Notes: generated by a model from the sequence alone, not told the origin. A stretch of DNA of 64,000 nt from CAVWGP01 sp963754645 (GCA_963754645.1 CAVWGP010000004.1:992001-1056000), one strand, 5' to 3'. Shown: positions 43,360-52,948, counted from the first letter of the stretch. Made by a program: numbers and translations.

Positions 43360-45702
43360 ATGAAGTTCGGCTTGGGACAAAGCGTGGCGCGGGTCGAGGA
43401 TCCGCGGCTCATCACCGGCGGCGGGCGCTACACCGACGACCACGCGGCGCCCAACATGGCGCGCGCCTATTTCCTGCGCTCGCCGCACGCCCATGCCGAG
43501 ATCGTCCGCATCGACACCGTGCGCGCCAAAAAAATGCCCGGCATCGCCGCGATCTACACCGGCGAGGACATCGCCAAATCCGGCCTCGGCAATCTGCCAT
43601 GCCTCGTCGTCGATCTGTTTCCTCTCAAGCGCCTGGACGGCTCGCCCCTGTTCCATCCGCCGCGGCCGGCGATCACGCGCGACCGCGTGCGCCATGTCGG
43701 CGACATCGTCGCCATGATCGTCGCCGAAACCGTTGCGCAAGCCAAGGACGCGGCCGAGGCGATCGAGGTCGACTATCGCGAATTGCCGGCGGTGACGACG
43801 CCGGCCGACGCCGTCAAGCCCGGCGCGCCGGCGGTGTGGCCGCAGTGCAAGGACAACGTCGCCTATGTGCAGCGCGCCGGCGACGCGGCGGCGGTCGAGG
43901 CCGCCTTCGCCAAGGCCGATCACGTCGTCGCCTATGATTGGCGCAACACGCGCGTGTCGCAAAATCCGATGGAGCCGCGCGCCGCGCTCGGCCTCTTCGA
44001 CAAGCACGACGAGCGCTACACGCTGATCACCGGCACCCAGGGCCCGCACGACAACCGGCGCTGGCTCGCCGACAAGGTGTTCAAAATTCCGGAGACCAAG
44101 ATCCGCGTCATCAGCCCCGACTTGGGCGGCGCCTTCGGCATGCGCAGCAACGTCTATCCCGAAATGGTCCTGGTGCTGTGGGCGGCCAAGAAGACCGGGC
44201 GGCCGGTGAAATGGAACGGCGAGCGCAGCGAGGCGTTCCTCGCCGACGATCAGGGCCGCGACACGGTCAACCGCGTCGAATTGGCGCTCGACAAAAACGG
44301 CATTTTCCTCGGCCTGCGCGTCAAGACCGTGGCCACGGTCGGCGCTTATATGTCGGCCTTCGGGCCGTGGCCGACTTTCGCCAATATCGGCGGCCTGGCC
44401 GGCGTCTATCGCACGCCCGTCATCTACACCGAAATTCTCGGCACGCTGACCAACACGCCGACCATCGGCCCCTATCGCGGCGCCGGCCGGCCGGAAGCGT
44501 CGTTCTCGATCGAAATGGCGATCGACGTGGCGGCGCGCCGCCTGGGCATGGATCGCTTCGAGCTGCGCCGCAAGAATATGATTCCGCCGATTAAAGCGCC
44601 GTATAAGACGGGGCTAAGTTATGTATACGATTCAGGAGAGTTCGAGGCGGTTTTTGATAAGGCGTTGGCGCTCTCGGATTTACCCGGATTTGTGGCGCGC
44701 CGCGCCGCATCGGAGAAGCAGGGCAAGCTGCGCGGTTTGGGCATTGCCTGCTCGATCGAGCAATCGGCGGGCGGCTTCGACGAAGCCTGCGAAATCCGCA
44801 TCGACCAGAGCGGCGGCGCCACGTTGCTGATCGGCACGCACAATCACGGACAGGGCCACGAGACCGTGTTCCGCCAGGTTCTCGCGGACCAGCTCGGCCT
44901 CGAATTCGAGAATATCCGCATCCTGCAAGGCGACACCGACACGGTGGCGCATGGCCACGGCACTTTCGGCTCGCGCTCCTCGGGCCTCGGCGGCACCGCC
45001 ATCGTCCGCGCCTCGGCGCGCATTGTCGAAAAGGCCAAGCAGATCGCGGCCCATCGTCTGGAAGCCGCGGCCGACGATATCGAATTTAAGAACGGCCGCT
45101 TCGCCGTCGCCGGCACCGACAAATCGCTGAGTTGGAATGACGTCGCGCGCACCGCCTATGCGCCGCGCCTGCTGCCGGGCGGCATGGAGGTGGGCCTCGC
45201 CGCCGCCGCCGGCTTCACGCCGCCGCAGCCGACCTTCCCGAATGGCTGCCACGTCTGCGAAGTCGAGATCGACCGCGACACCGGGCGCGCCACGGTGGAG
45301 CGCTATATCTCGGTCGACGATGTCGGCACGGTGATGAACCCCATGCTGCTCAAGGGCCAAATTCACGGCGGCATCGTGCAGGGCTTGGGCCAAATCCTGC
45401 TCGAGAACATGCAATTCGACGCCGACACCGGCCAGGCGCTCACCGGCTCGCTGATGGATTATTGCTTGCCGCGCGCCGACGATGTGCCGAGCTTCGTCGT
45501 CGAGGAGCACGTCGTGCCGACGCCGATCAACCCGCTCGGCATCAAGGGCGCGGGCGAGGGCGGCACGGTGGGCGCCATGCCCTGCGTGCAAAGCGCTATC
45601 CTCGATGCGCTCGCGCCGCTCGGCATCGACTGGCTCGACATGCCCGCCTCGCCGCACCGCGTCTGGCAGGCGCTGACCATGGCGAAACGCAAGGCGGGGT
45701 AG
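43360..45702 (+). CDS. Molybdenum hydroxylase large subunit (xanthine dehydrogenase/aldehyde oxidase family)
   Basis: Molybdopterin-binding subunit of 780 residues. The N-terminal small domain begins GQSVARVEDPRLITGGGRYT. Cofactor motifs include DLGGAFGMRSNVYPE, PYRGAGRPEASFSIEMAID and GQGHETVFRQVLADQLG, and the catalytic Glu is in GIKGAGEGGTVGAMP. The CO-dehydrogenase active-site loop AYxCSFR is not present, so this is the aldehyde/N-heterocycle-type (CoxL form II) rather than a true CO dehydrogenase. These enzymes normally need FAD (CoxM) and 2Fe-2S (CoxS) subunits, and neither is encoded here. ATG 43360 follows a GGGG-rich stretch. Confidence 0.9.
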   Translation: MKFGLGQSVARVEDPRLITGGGRYTDDHAAPNMARAYFLRSPHAHAEIVRIDTVRAKKMPGIAAIYTGEDIAKSGLGNLPCLVVDLFPLKRLDGSPLFHPPRPAITRDRVRHVGDIVAMIVAETVAQAKDAAEAIEVDYRELPAVTTPADAVKPGAPAVWPQCKDNVAYVQRAGDAAAVEAAFAKADHVVAYDWRNTRVSQNPMEPRAALGLFDKHDERYTLITGTQGPHDNRRWLADKVFKIPETKIRVISPDLGGAFGMRSNVYPEMVLVLWAAKKTGRPVKWNGERSEAFLADDQGRDTVNRVELALDKNGIFLGLRVKTVATVGAYMSAFGPWPTFANIGGLAGVYRTPVIYTEILGTLTNTPTIGPYRGAGRPEASFSIEMAIDVAARRLGMDRFELRRKNMIPPIKAPYKTGLSYVYDSGEFEAVFDKALALSDLPGFVARRAASEKQGKLRGLGIACSIEQSAGGFDEACEIRIDQSGGATLLIGTHNHGQGHETVFRQVLADQLGLEFENIRILQGDTDTVAHGHGTFGSRSSGLGGTAIVRASARIVEKAKQIAAHRLEAAADDIEFKNGRFAVAGTDKSLSWNDVARTAYAPRLLPGGMEVGLAAAAGFTPPQPTFPNGCHVCEVEIDRDTGRATVERYISVDDVGTVMNPMLLKGQIHGGIVQGLGQILLENMQFDADTGQALTGSLMDYCLPRADDVPSFVVEEHVVPTPINPLGIKGAGEGGTVGAMPCVQSAILDALAPLGIDWLDMPASPHRVWQALTMAKRKAG

Positions 45703-45737
45703 GGCAGCGCGGGATGCGGCCTCCGAGTTTTTCGGTC

Positions 45738-45794
45738 GTCATCCCGAGCGAGCCGCCGCCGAAGGCGGCGGACGTTGAGGGGTCGGGATGACGA
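45738..45794. repeat. Intergenic inverted repeat (CGTCATCCCGA ends), second copy
   Basis: CGTCATCCCGA at 45738-45748 is inverted as TCGGGATGACG at 45784-45794. The centre contains GCCGCCGCCGAAGGCGGCGG, a second hairpin. The 11-bp ends are identical to those of 34112-34268. It lies between convergent genes and could also act as a terminator. Confidence 0.75.
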
Positions 45795-45864
45795 GTTACA
45801 AGGTGAATAAACCGGTCGCCTCTTTCGATCGTTTCGATCGATGGACAACGATCGCCCGCCGCCG

Positions 45865-46242
45865 CTACCGTTGCGTGCAGCCCCAGACGCGGACGGCGCA
45901 ACCCTGGCTGCGCGCCTCGCATTGCTCCATCGCGATTTCTTCCGCTTCCTCGCGGCTGCCGGCATTGCCCCAGCCGAAGCCGCCGGGGCCGGTGGCGAAC
46001 GCGCCGCAGCTATTGTGGAAGGTGAGCACGTTGGTGCAACGGCCGCCGCATTGGCCTTGCGCCGCGGCACTCGCGGCCGCCCGGCTTTCCTGATTGACGG
46101 CATAGGCCCAGGCGCCGCCGGGACCGTAGGCAATGGCGCCCCAGCAATCGCCGGCCGTGCAATCCGCGCGCGCCACACCGGGCGCCATCGCGACGCCGGC
46201 CAAGACGGCCAGCACCGCAAATCCAAATCGAATGCGTTTCAT
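45865..46242 (-). CDS. Secreted DUF4189 protein
   Basis: A 125-residue protein with a signal peptide (MKRIRFGFAVLAVLAGVAMA ... ARA). The mature part matches the DUF4189 pattern: CWGAIAYGPGGAWAYAVNQE, AAASAAAQGQCGGRCTNVLT, FHNSCGAFATGPGGFGWGNA, and a final CAVRVWGCTQR, with six or so cysteines likely in disulfides. Function of the family is unknown. GGAG lies just before ATG 46242. Confidence 0.8.
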   Translation of the reverse strand: MKRIRFGFAVLAVLAGVAMAPGVARADCTAGDCWGAIAYGPGGAWAYAVNQESRAAASAAAQGQCGGRCTNVLTFHNSCGAFATGPGGFGWGNAGSREEAEEIAMEQCEARSQGCAVRVWGCTQR

Positions 46243-46371
46243 GAGGTCTCCAGATTGGACGGACGAGCCCGGGCCGAAGGCGGTAGCCGATGCGGCGTCA
46301 TGGGCGAGGCGTCCATCCCAAACGCGGTCATAGGGCGCCGCGCGGCGCCGCGGCTTCCGCCCGAGCAAACG

Positions 46372-46743
46372 TTAGCGTGCCCGCACGTGCGATGACAGAA
46401 TTTCCGCCACCCGTTTCGCGCCGAAACAGCGAAACCGAAACTGGCCACGCCGGTGTTCGACGACGACGATGCCGGTAATCCAACCGAACATTCGCTTGAC
46501 GGAACGGATGCTGGAGAGCGGGATATGAATTCTCTCAAGACCGTCGTGGAACGCGGCATTTATGGCATTGGGCAGGAAAGACACGCCATCCGGCGTCGCT
46601 GTAAATTTGCCGCCGACCCAGAGGCCACCGTGTTTTTTGGCGTAGCGATCGGCGGCCTTGAGTGCTTCGCCGCCGACGAGTCCCGATGGCCCAGCATTGG
46701 GAAGGAAGGCATTGCAGAGCTTTTCGATGTGAAGAACTGGCAT
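46372..46743 (-). CDS. Small cytoplasmic protein with a GRAM/PH-like pattern
   Basis: A 123-residue protein. Residues about 40-120 show alternating beta strands: GLWVGGKFTATPDGVSFLPN, RIHIPLSSIRSVKRMFGWIT and GIVVVEHRRGQFRFRCFGAK, ending with a helix RVAEILSSHVRAR. This order resembles GRAM/PH-like bacterial domains, but the call is tentative. GAGGTG precedes ATG 46743. It lies downstream of folB on the same strand after a gap of about 230 bp without a clear gene. Confidence 0.6.
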   Translation of the reverse strand: MPVLHIEKLCNAFLPNAGPSGLVGGEALKAADRYAKKHGGLWVGGKFTATPDGVSFLPNAINAAFHDGLERIHIPLSSIRSVKRMFGWITGIVVVEHRRGQFRFRCFGAKRVAEILSSHVRAR

Positions 46744-46975
46744 GACACGGACACCTCATCGATGCGCTTACCGGATTTAATCCGGCCGGAATCACGAACG
46801 TCGGAACGGCGGGGCCGTTCGCGCGTCCGGTTTGGGCATACCCGGTCTTGTTTCATCATTTTAGGCAGGACCAGCGAAATCCACGGTATGGCGCACAGGA
46901 TCTCGAGCCGGATGGCATCGAAATCGGCGAAATACGGCACATTGACCAGCTCGGCGAACCCGTCGATGGCGCGCA

Positions 46976-47365
46976 TCACCGGTCCGCCGCGGGCAGCGCT
47001 GCTTCGATCTCGAAGCCGATGCTTTTGCAATCGGGATAGATATCGGGCTTGCGCGTCGAAACGCGGACGCGCTTGAAGCCGGGCCGCGCCAGGCAGAATT
47101 GCAGGATTTCGCGGCACAGCGTTTCCTGCAGGTTGAAATGCCGGTCCTTGACCAGGGCCGCGATGCCGTTGTGCAGGATATCGTAATTGAGCGCGTGCTC
47201 GATGCGGTCGTCGGGATCGCGCCAATCGTCGGCCAGTTCGAGTTCGACGTTGACGATCACCGTCTGCGGCGCCTTGCGCTCGAAATCGTAAATGCCGATC
47301 GACACGGCGATACGGAAGTCTTCGAGCAAGATGCGGCGGACCAATCGCGGCTGTTCGGCACTCAA
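46976..47365 (-). CDS. folB: Dihydroneopterin aldolase
   Basis: Folate pathway enzyme that converts dihydroneopterin to 6-hydroxymethyl-dihydropterin. The 129-residue protein matches the FolB fold: RRILLEDFRIAVSIGIYDFE, QTVIVNVELELADDW, ALNYDILHNGIAALVKDRHF and NLQETLCREILQFCLA, which holds the pterin-binding Glu, then VRVSTRKPDIYPDCKSIGFE. It is 22 bp downstream of a FolM-like reductase gene, a neighbourhood common in alphaproteobacteria. Confidence 0.93.
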   Translation of the reverse strand: MSAEQPRLVRRILLEDFRIAVSIGIYDFERKAPQTVIVNVELELADDWRDPDDRIEHALNYDILHNGIAALVKDRHFNLQETLCREILQFCLARPGFKRVRVSTRKPDIYPDCKSIGFEIEAALPAADR

Positions 47366-47387
47366 CGCCGGCTCCCGGGCTTGCGCG

Positions 47388-48167
47388 TCAAAGAAACACC
47401 ACGTCGCGCGGCGGTCGCGTCAGGGCCTGGCCGCCGTCGATGACGAGGGTCTGGCCGGTCAAGGCCGGCGTATCGAGGATAAAGAGCGCGGCGCGGGCGA
47501 TATCCTCGGGCGTGCAGCCGCGCTCCAGCGGATTGCTGCGGTGCGCGAGCCGGAACCGTTCCTCGGTCTGCAACCGGCTGATCATGGTGATGCCTGGCGC
47601 GATGCCGTTGACGCGGATCTTGGGCGCCAGCGCCAGCGCCAAGGTGCGGGTCGCGCCGTCGAGCGCCTGCTTGCTGATCGTATAGGAGAAGAAATCGGGG
47701 TTCGTCGCCGTGACCTTGTTATCGAGGATATTGATGACATTGGCGGCCTCGCCGTTCGGCAGCTCGCCGAGCGAGTTCGCGAATGCCCGCGTCAGCATAA
47801 GCGGCGCGGTAAGATTGACCTGCAGATGGCGCGACCAGCCGGCGTCGGAGATCGTCGTCGCGGCGTCGTTCTCGAACAGCGACGCGTTGTTGATCAGGGC
47901 GCGCAGGGGCGGCGCGCCATCGCGGCACCGGGCCACGAACGCCTCGGCCGCGCCGGCATCGACCTCGGCCAGATCGGCGCCGATGGCGCGGGCGCCGCCG
48001 CCCGCTTGCCGGATCGCGGCGGCCACCGCCTCGGCCTCGGCGGCGGATCGGAAATAATGCACATGCACGAACCAGCCGGCGGCGCCGAGCGCGCGCGCCA
48101 AAGCGGCGCCGATGCGCCGGCCGGCGCCGGTGACGAGGACGGCGCGAGACGGCGCCGGCGGCGTCAC
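47388..48167 (-). CDS. SDR-family pteridine/dihydrofolate reductase (FolM-like)
   Basis: NADPH-dependent SDR of 259 residues. AVLVTGAGRRIGAALARALG with the TGAxRR motif, as in FolM/pteridine reductases, is followed by HVHYFRSAAEAEAVAAAIRQ, ALINNASLFENDAATTIS (NNAS), ILDNKVTATNPDFFSYTISK (catalytic Tyr and Lys), and VNGIAPGITMISRLQTEERF. FolM reduces dihydromonapterin and dihydrofolate. The start is GTG 48167, overlapping the upstream stop as GTGA, so the genes are translationally coupled; folB follows, supporting a pterin role. Confidence 0.85.
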   Translation of the reverse strand: MTPPAPSRAVLVTGAGRRIGAALARALGAAGWFVHVHYFRSAAEAEAVAAAIRQAGGGARAIGADLAEVDAGAAEAFVARCRDGAPPLRALINNASLFENDAATTISDAGWSRHLQVNLTAPLMLTRAFANSLGELPNGEAANVINILDNKVTATNPDFFSYTISKQALDGATRTLALALAPKIRVNGIAPGITMISRLQTEERFRLAHRSNPLERGCTPEDIARAALFILDTPALTGQTLVIDGGQALTRPPRDVVFL

Positions 48168-49207
48168 GCCAGCTCGCCCTGCAGCACGCCCTTTTTCACG
48201 ACGACCTGATTGTCGAGCATGACGGTGCAATTTCGCATCGGCAGATCGAAATGGCCGAGGGTGAAGCGCTTGGCCAATTCGTTGGCGCCGGTCGAGAACA
48301 GGAAATTGCCGGCGAAGGCGCGCTGCTCGGAGCCGTTCGTCGCCGCCTTGTCGTACATGGACAGCGCGTCCCAGCGCGCCTTGGGATTCATCCCCCAGCC
48401 GACATGGGACGAGGCATAGGCGTTGTCGTCGTCCCAGGCCTTGAAATAGCTGCGCATGAGATCGGCATCGACGCCGTCCCCGGCGATATCGACGGCGAAA
48501 TCCTTCTCGATCGTCAGCCTGATCGGCGATTCGAGATAGCGCTTGAAGGTCAGGTTGATGTCGCCGCGGTCGAGCACGATCTTGCCGTTGACGGCGCCGT
48601 CCTTGGGCACGCAGGCGATGAGGCCGCCCGGCCAGTGATCGAGCCGGCCCGGCGTGTCGCAGGCACCCCAGCCGCCGCCCACGAAGGCGCCGGCCACGTC
48701 GACGCGCAAATCCGTGCCGGCGTCGGAAACGACGCGCATTTCCTTGGCCTGCCGCACCATCTTCATGCCGAGCAGGACCTTGGGTTTCAGCGCCGCGTCG
48801 GGCACGCAACGCTCCAGCATTTCGGGATGCTCGTTGCTGACATAGAGAATGCGCGAGCCGGCTCTGAGGATTTCGGGCGTTTCCGGCGCGTGCATCATGC
48901 CTTCGACCGTGACGTTGATGACCATCTTGGACGCGGCGAGCGCGCCGACCACCGATTTGTTGCGCTGGATGGCGGCCGTGGCGCCGGTCGAGCGGATCGG
49001 CGCGGCGACGGTCTGGGCCGGCGTGGGCAGCACGATGTGAAACGGCCGCGCTTTCATGCGCAGCAGCGCGAGCTCGGCGAGGTGGACATTGACCGGGCGC
49101 GACAGCGTTTCGGACAAAATGCAAACTTCGTCGCCCGGCGCGATTTTGCACAGCTCGAAGGTGTGCGCGAAGGCGTCGATCCACTTCGCCTCGATCCGTT
49201 CCTGCAT
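48164..49207 (-). CDS. NicX / M29 aminopeptidase-T-like metal-dependent enzyme
   Basis: A 347-residue protein of the family that contains M29 aminopeptidases and 2,5-dihydroxypyridine 5,6-dioxygenase (NicX). Visible features are AHTFELCKIAPGDEVCILSE, MMHAPETPEILRAGSRILYV, KPKVLLGMKMVRQAKEMRV, and a C-terminal ASSHVGWGMNPKARWD and FTLGHFDLPMRN, where metal-binding His and Glu/Asp lie. Which reaction it performs cannot be told. ATG 49207 (MQERIEAKWIDAF) is used. It is the first gene of a coupled set with the FolM-like reductase and folB. Confidence 0.75.
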   Translation of the reverse strand: MQERIEAKWIDAFAHTFELCKIAPGDEVCILSETLSRPVNVHLAELALLRMKARPFHIVLPTPAQTVAAPIRSTGATAAIQRNKSVVGALAASKMVINVTVEGMMHAPETPEILRAGSRILYVSNEHPEMLERCVPDAALKPKVLLGMKMVRQAKEMRVVSDAGTDLRVDVAGAFVGGGWGACDTPGRLDHWPGGLIACVPKDGAVNGKIVLDRGDINLTFKRYLESPIRLTIEKDFAVDIAGDGVDADLMRSYFKAWDDDNAYASSHVGWGMNPKARWDALSMYDKAATNGSEQRAFAGNFLFSTGANELAKRFTLGHFDLPMRNCTVMLDNQVVVKKGVLQGELA

Positions 49208-49313
49208 GTTTTGCCCCTGCCGCATCCGGCGAGAACCGGTGCCGGGATTATGGCCATGGACAACGGCCATTTCACCCATTTTCTTGGCTTTCGAGCGTCG
49301 CGGATTCCGCCGC

Positions 49314-50711
49314 TTACCGTTCGCGGAAGGCCTCGTCGCGGTAGCGCAGGAAAGGCGCCAGGAAGAATTCGATGGCGCGCCGTTCGCCGGTCTTGACCTC
49401 GGCGGTGATCGCCATGCCGGGAGTGAGGGCGACCCAACCGTCGCCGACGCGGATGCGCTTTTCGGCCAGGCTGATGCGCGCGGTATAGACCAAGCCCTGC
49501 TTTTCGGTTTGCACGGCGTCCGCCGACACGTTGACGACCTTGCCGCGAATCGAGCCGTATTTGGTGAACGGAAAAGCCTCGATCTTGATATCGGACTCCT
49601 GGCCGCCGCGCACGAAGCCGATGTCTTTGTTGAACACGGTGGCTTCGACTTCGAGCTCGGCATCGTGCGGGACGAGGATCATAATCGGGTCGGCGGGCTT
49701 CACCACCGCGCCGATCGTGTGCACGCGGAGCTGCTGGATGACGCCCGCGACCGGCGCAACGACACGCGTCTGCTTGAGGCGGATTTCGGCCTTGGCCAGC
49801 TCCTCCTGCTGGATTTGTTGCTGGCGCAACGCTTTCGAAAGATCGTCCTGAAGCTGGCCGCGAAAGCCGGCCAGCAGCTCATCGCGCCGCCGCTTGCCGG
49901 CCTCGATTGCCTGCAGAGCCTCCTCGATTTGATGCCGGGTCACGGCAAGGTCGCCTTCCATGCCGACAAGCTGCTGCTTGAGCTCGAGAAAGGACGAGAC
50001 CGAGCCGCTGCCGCTGATCGAGAGCGTGTGACGCGACTTGACCCGCTCCGCGAGCAGCGGGATCGAGGCCTCCAGCTTGGCGATCGTCGCCTCAAGCGCG
50101 CGGCGCTTGGCTTCTTGCTGGCGGATGTCGGCATCGAGCGACGCGATCTTGGAGCTGTGTTCGCGCCAGCGTTCGAGCAACGAATTGCGGCTCGTCGCCA
50201 CCAGATCGGCGTCGGCGTCGGCGGGCGGGCGGAAGGCTTGCTCGGGCGGCACGGCGTTTTGGGCCAGGGCATTCAAGCGGGCGACTTCGAGGCGGGCGGC
50301 GATCCACTCGCGCCGAATGCGGTCGCGATTGGCACGCGTCTCGGTCGGATCGAATTCGAGCAGAACGGTATCCTTCTCCACATTCTGCCCGTCGCGGACA
50401 TTGATGGCCGTAACGACCGCGTGCTCGACGCTCTGAATGACTTTTACGTGGTCGCCGGGAATGATCTTGCCGGGCGCCACGGCAACAGTATCGATCGTGC
50501 CGACGATGCTCCACACCAAGGTGAAAAAGCAGATTGCGGCAATGGCCAGCGCCAGCGCGCGCGCGGCCGGCGACGCGGGCGTCTCGACGATCTCGATTGC
50601 GGCGGGAAGGAACTCCAGCTCGTGGCGCCGGCGGTCAACCTTCGTCTGGGATTTTTCGATGGCGACCGATTCGCGCCAGATTTCGCGCAATTGCTCCAAA
50701 TGGGCGCGCAT
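49314..50711 (-). CDS. Type I secretion membrane-fusion protein (HlyD family)
   Basis: Periplasmic adaptor linking the ABC exporter to a TolC-like outer-membrane channel. The 465-residue protein has one membrane helix (LALAIAAICFFTLVWSIVGT) after a cytoplasmic start, a lipoyl half-motif AVAPGKIIPGDHVKVIQSVE, a long coiled coil (about 150-300), and the second lipoyl half TRVVAPVAGVIQQLRVHTIG. It ends in the HlyD beta domain (LTPGMAITAEVKTGERRAIE). Its ATG overlaps the ABC gene stop (TGATG), so the pair is coupled. No outer-membrane component is in the window. Confidence 0.92.
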   Translation of the reverse strand: MRAHLEQLREIWRESVAIEKSQTKVDRRRHELEFLPAAIEIVETPASPAARALALAIAAICFFTLVWSIVGTIDTVAVAPGKIIPGDHVKVIQSVEHAVVTAINVRDGQNVEKDTVLLEFDPTETRANRDRIRREWIAARLEVARLNALAQNAVPPEQAFRPPADADADLVATSRNSLLERWREHSSKIASLDADIRQQEAKRRALEATIAKLEASIPLLAERVKSRHTLSISGSGSVSSFLELKQQLVGMEGDLAVTRHQIEEALQAIEAGKRRRDELLAGFRGQLQDDLSKALRQQQIQQEELAKAEIRLKQTRVVAPVAGVIQQLRVHTIGAVVKPADPIMILVPHDAELEVEATVFNKDIGFVRGGQESDIKIEAFPFTKYGSIRGKVVNVSADAVQTEKQGLVYTARISLAEKRIRVGDGWVALTPGMAITAEVKTGERRAIEFFLAPFLRYRDEAFRER

Positions 50712-52948
50712 CAACGCTCTCCGGTTTGCAGCCGGTACAGATCGGCGTAACGGCCGCCGGCCCGGAGCAGCTGATCGTGCGTGCCGCTTTCGGCGATGCG
50801 TCCTTCCTCGATGGTTATGATGCGGTTGGCTTGCCGGACGGTCGAAAGGCGGTGGGCGATGACGATTACGGTCCGTCCGGCGCAAATGCTGCGCATGTTG
50901 TCTTGGACAATTCGCTCGGATTCGTAGTCGAGCGCGCTCGTCGCCTCGTCGAAGACCAGGATCGGCGGATCGCCGATCAAGGCCCGGGCGATCGCGATGC
51001 GCTGGCGTTGGCCGCCCGAAATCGTCGATCCGCGCTCGCCGATGGCGGTGTCGTAGCCCTCCGGAAGGGCGAGGATGAATTCATGCGCGCCCGCCATGGT
51101 TGCGGCGGCAATGACGCGATTCATGTCGGCGGACGGATCGGCGAGCGCGATGTTGTCGCGGATCGTTCCGTTGAACAGCACGTTTTCCTGCAGCACGACG
51201 CCGATCTGCCGCCGCAGCCAAGCTGGATCGACAAGGGCGAGGTCGACGCCGTCGACGAGAACGCGGCCGCGTTCCGGCACGTGCAGGCGCTGAATGAGCT
51301 TGGCGAGCGTGCTCTTGCCCGAGCCCGATCGGCCCACGACGCCGATGACTTCGCCCTGCTTGATTTCAAGCGACACGCCGCGCAGCACTTCGGGCGCATC
51401 GTCGCGATAGCGGAAGGACACGTCCGCGAGCGCGATGTGGCCCTGGATTGCCGGCAAATTCGGCCGCGTGCCTTGCGGCGCGGGTTCGACCGGCGTGTTC
51501 AAAATGTCGCCAAGGCGGGCAACCGAAAGCCGGAATTGCTGGAAGTCGCGCCACGTCTGCGCCAGGCGCAGAATGGGCTGATTGACCTGCGAAGCCAGCA
51601 TGTTGAAAGCGACGAGGGCGCCGACCGTGAGCGATCCTTCAAGCACCATTTGCGCGCCGAACCATAGGATCATGGCCAGCATGACTTTGTTGATCAGTTG
51701 CGCGCCTTGCGCGCAGATCGCGCCGATCATGGCGACCCGGAACGAGGCGCGGACGTAATCGGCGATCTGCTGATCCCAGCGCTGGCGCATTTGCGGTTCG
51801 ACCGCCATCGACTTGAGAGTTTCGATACCGGTGATGGTTTCGGTCAGGAACGCCTGATTGGCCGCGCCATGGCGAAAGCGATCCTCGATCCGCTGCCGGA
51901 GGATCGGCGTGACGAAAATCGATAGCCCGACGTAAAAGGGGATGACCCCGAGGACCACGAGGGTCAATGTCGGGCTCATCCAAACCATCACCGCAATGAA
52001 AATGAGCGTGAAGAAAAGGTCGAGCACGACGGTCAAGGTCGAACCGGTCAGGAATTCGCGGATGTTCTCGAGTTCGCGGACGCGGGCCACGGTTTGCCCG
52101 ACCGGTCGTGCCTGAAAAAACGCGACCGGCAGACCGAGCAAGTGGCGGAACAGCTTGGCGCCGAGCTCGACATCGATGCGGCTTGTCGTATGCGCGAATA
52201 TATAGGTGCGCAGATAACCCATTACGGCTTCGAAGATGACGACCGCGAGCAAGCCCATCACGAGCACATCGAGCGTTGTCAGGCCGCGATGCACCAGAAC
52301 CTTGTCGATGATGACCTGGAAGAATAGCGGGGCAATCAAGCCGAAGGTTTGGATGAAGGCCGAGGCCAACATCACTTCGCCGAACAATCGCCGGTAGCGG
52401 ACGATGACGGGGATGAACCACGACAGATCGAAGGCGCGGTCGTCGCCGGCGATCTGGTCGCGCCGCGAGAGCAAGATGAGTTCGCCCGTCCAGGCCTCGC
52501 CAAGCTGCGCGCGCGATATGGTCTTGGGCGGCGCGCCGGGCTCGTGGATCAGCGCGTTATCGTCGTCCGCCTTGGCGAGAATAAAAAATCGGCCGGTTTT
52601 CGCCAAGGCAATGGCGGGCAGGGGCGTTTTCGCGAGCGCGGCGGCCTCGATCTTGACGGTGCGGCACCGCAGACTCATCGCGCGCGCCGCAAGCACGATC
52701 TCCGCCGCGGTCATGGCGCCGCCGTGCGGCGCGTGGGTTCGGCGGATCAGCTCGGTTTCGGCCGGTAGTTTGAGATAGCGCAAGAGAAAAGCCAGGCACT
52801 CGGCGCCCGAATCCCTGGGCGGCGCTGTTCGCCGGCTTTCGTCATTCAACTTTCGGCTGTAGTTGCCGGTATGAATGTACGGATGGGCCCCCGCCGGAAC
52901 TGGCTCGGCCTTGGCCGCGGGACGGAATTTGTGCGAGTGCTCGGGCAA
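50711..52948 (-). CDS. Type I secretion ABC exporter with C39-like N-terminal domain (HlyB family)
   Basis: Inner-membrane exporter of 745 residues. Residues about 45-165 form a peptidase-C39-like domain. Its DSGAECLAFLLRYLKLP region does not match the QxxxxCG active-site pattern, so it is probably a non-cleaving CLD, as in RTX exporters. A six-span transmembrane domain follows, then an ATPase with Walker A VVGRSGSGKSTLAKLIQRLH, Walker B ILVFDEATSALD, signature ISGGQRQRIAIARAL and H-loop VIAHRLSTVRQ. The start is a TTG at 52948; no better start is near. It is divergent from the RTX gene, its likely cargo. Confidence 0.92.
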   Translation of the reverse strand: MPEHSHKFRPAAKAEPVPAGAHPYIHTGNYSRKLNDESRRTAPPRDSGAECLAFLLRYLKLPAETELIRRTHAPHGGAMTAAEIVLAARAMSLRCRTVKIEAAALAKTPLPAIALAKTGRFFILAKADDDNALIHEPGAPPKTISRAQLGEAWTGELILLSRRDQIAGDDRAFDLSWFIPVIVRYRRLFGEVMLASAFIQTFGLIAPLFFQVIIDKVLVHRGLTTLDVLVMGLLAVVIFEAVMGYLRTYIFAHTTSRIDVELGAKLFRHLLGLPVAFFQARPVGQTVARVRELENIREFLTGSTLTVVLDLFFTLIFIAVMVWMSPTLTLVVLGVIPFYVGLSIFVTPILRQRIEDRFRHGAANQAFLTETITGIETLKSMAVEPQMRQRWDQQIADYVRASFRVAMIGAICAQGAQLINKVMLAMILWFGAQMVLEGSLTVGALVAFNMLASQVNQPILRLAQTWRDFQQFRLSVARLGDILNTPVEPAPQGTRPNLPAIQGHIALADVSFRYRDDAPEVLRGVSLEIKQGEVIGVVGRSGSGKSTLAKLIQRLHVPERGRVLVDGVDLALVDPAWLRRQIGVVLQENVLFNGTIRDNIALADPSADMNRVIAAATMAGAHEFILALPEGYDTAIGERGSTISGGQRQRIAIARALIGDPPILVFDEATSALDYESERIVQDNMRSICAGRTVIVIAHRLSTVRQANRIITIEEGRIAESGTHDQLLRAGGRYADLYRLQTGER

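Noticed and set aside
46744..46975. A small leftward frame before the GRAM-like protein (beginning near 46976)
   Set aside because: The frame runs on through the downstream gene in another phase and shows no ribosome-binding site or family pattern.
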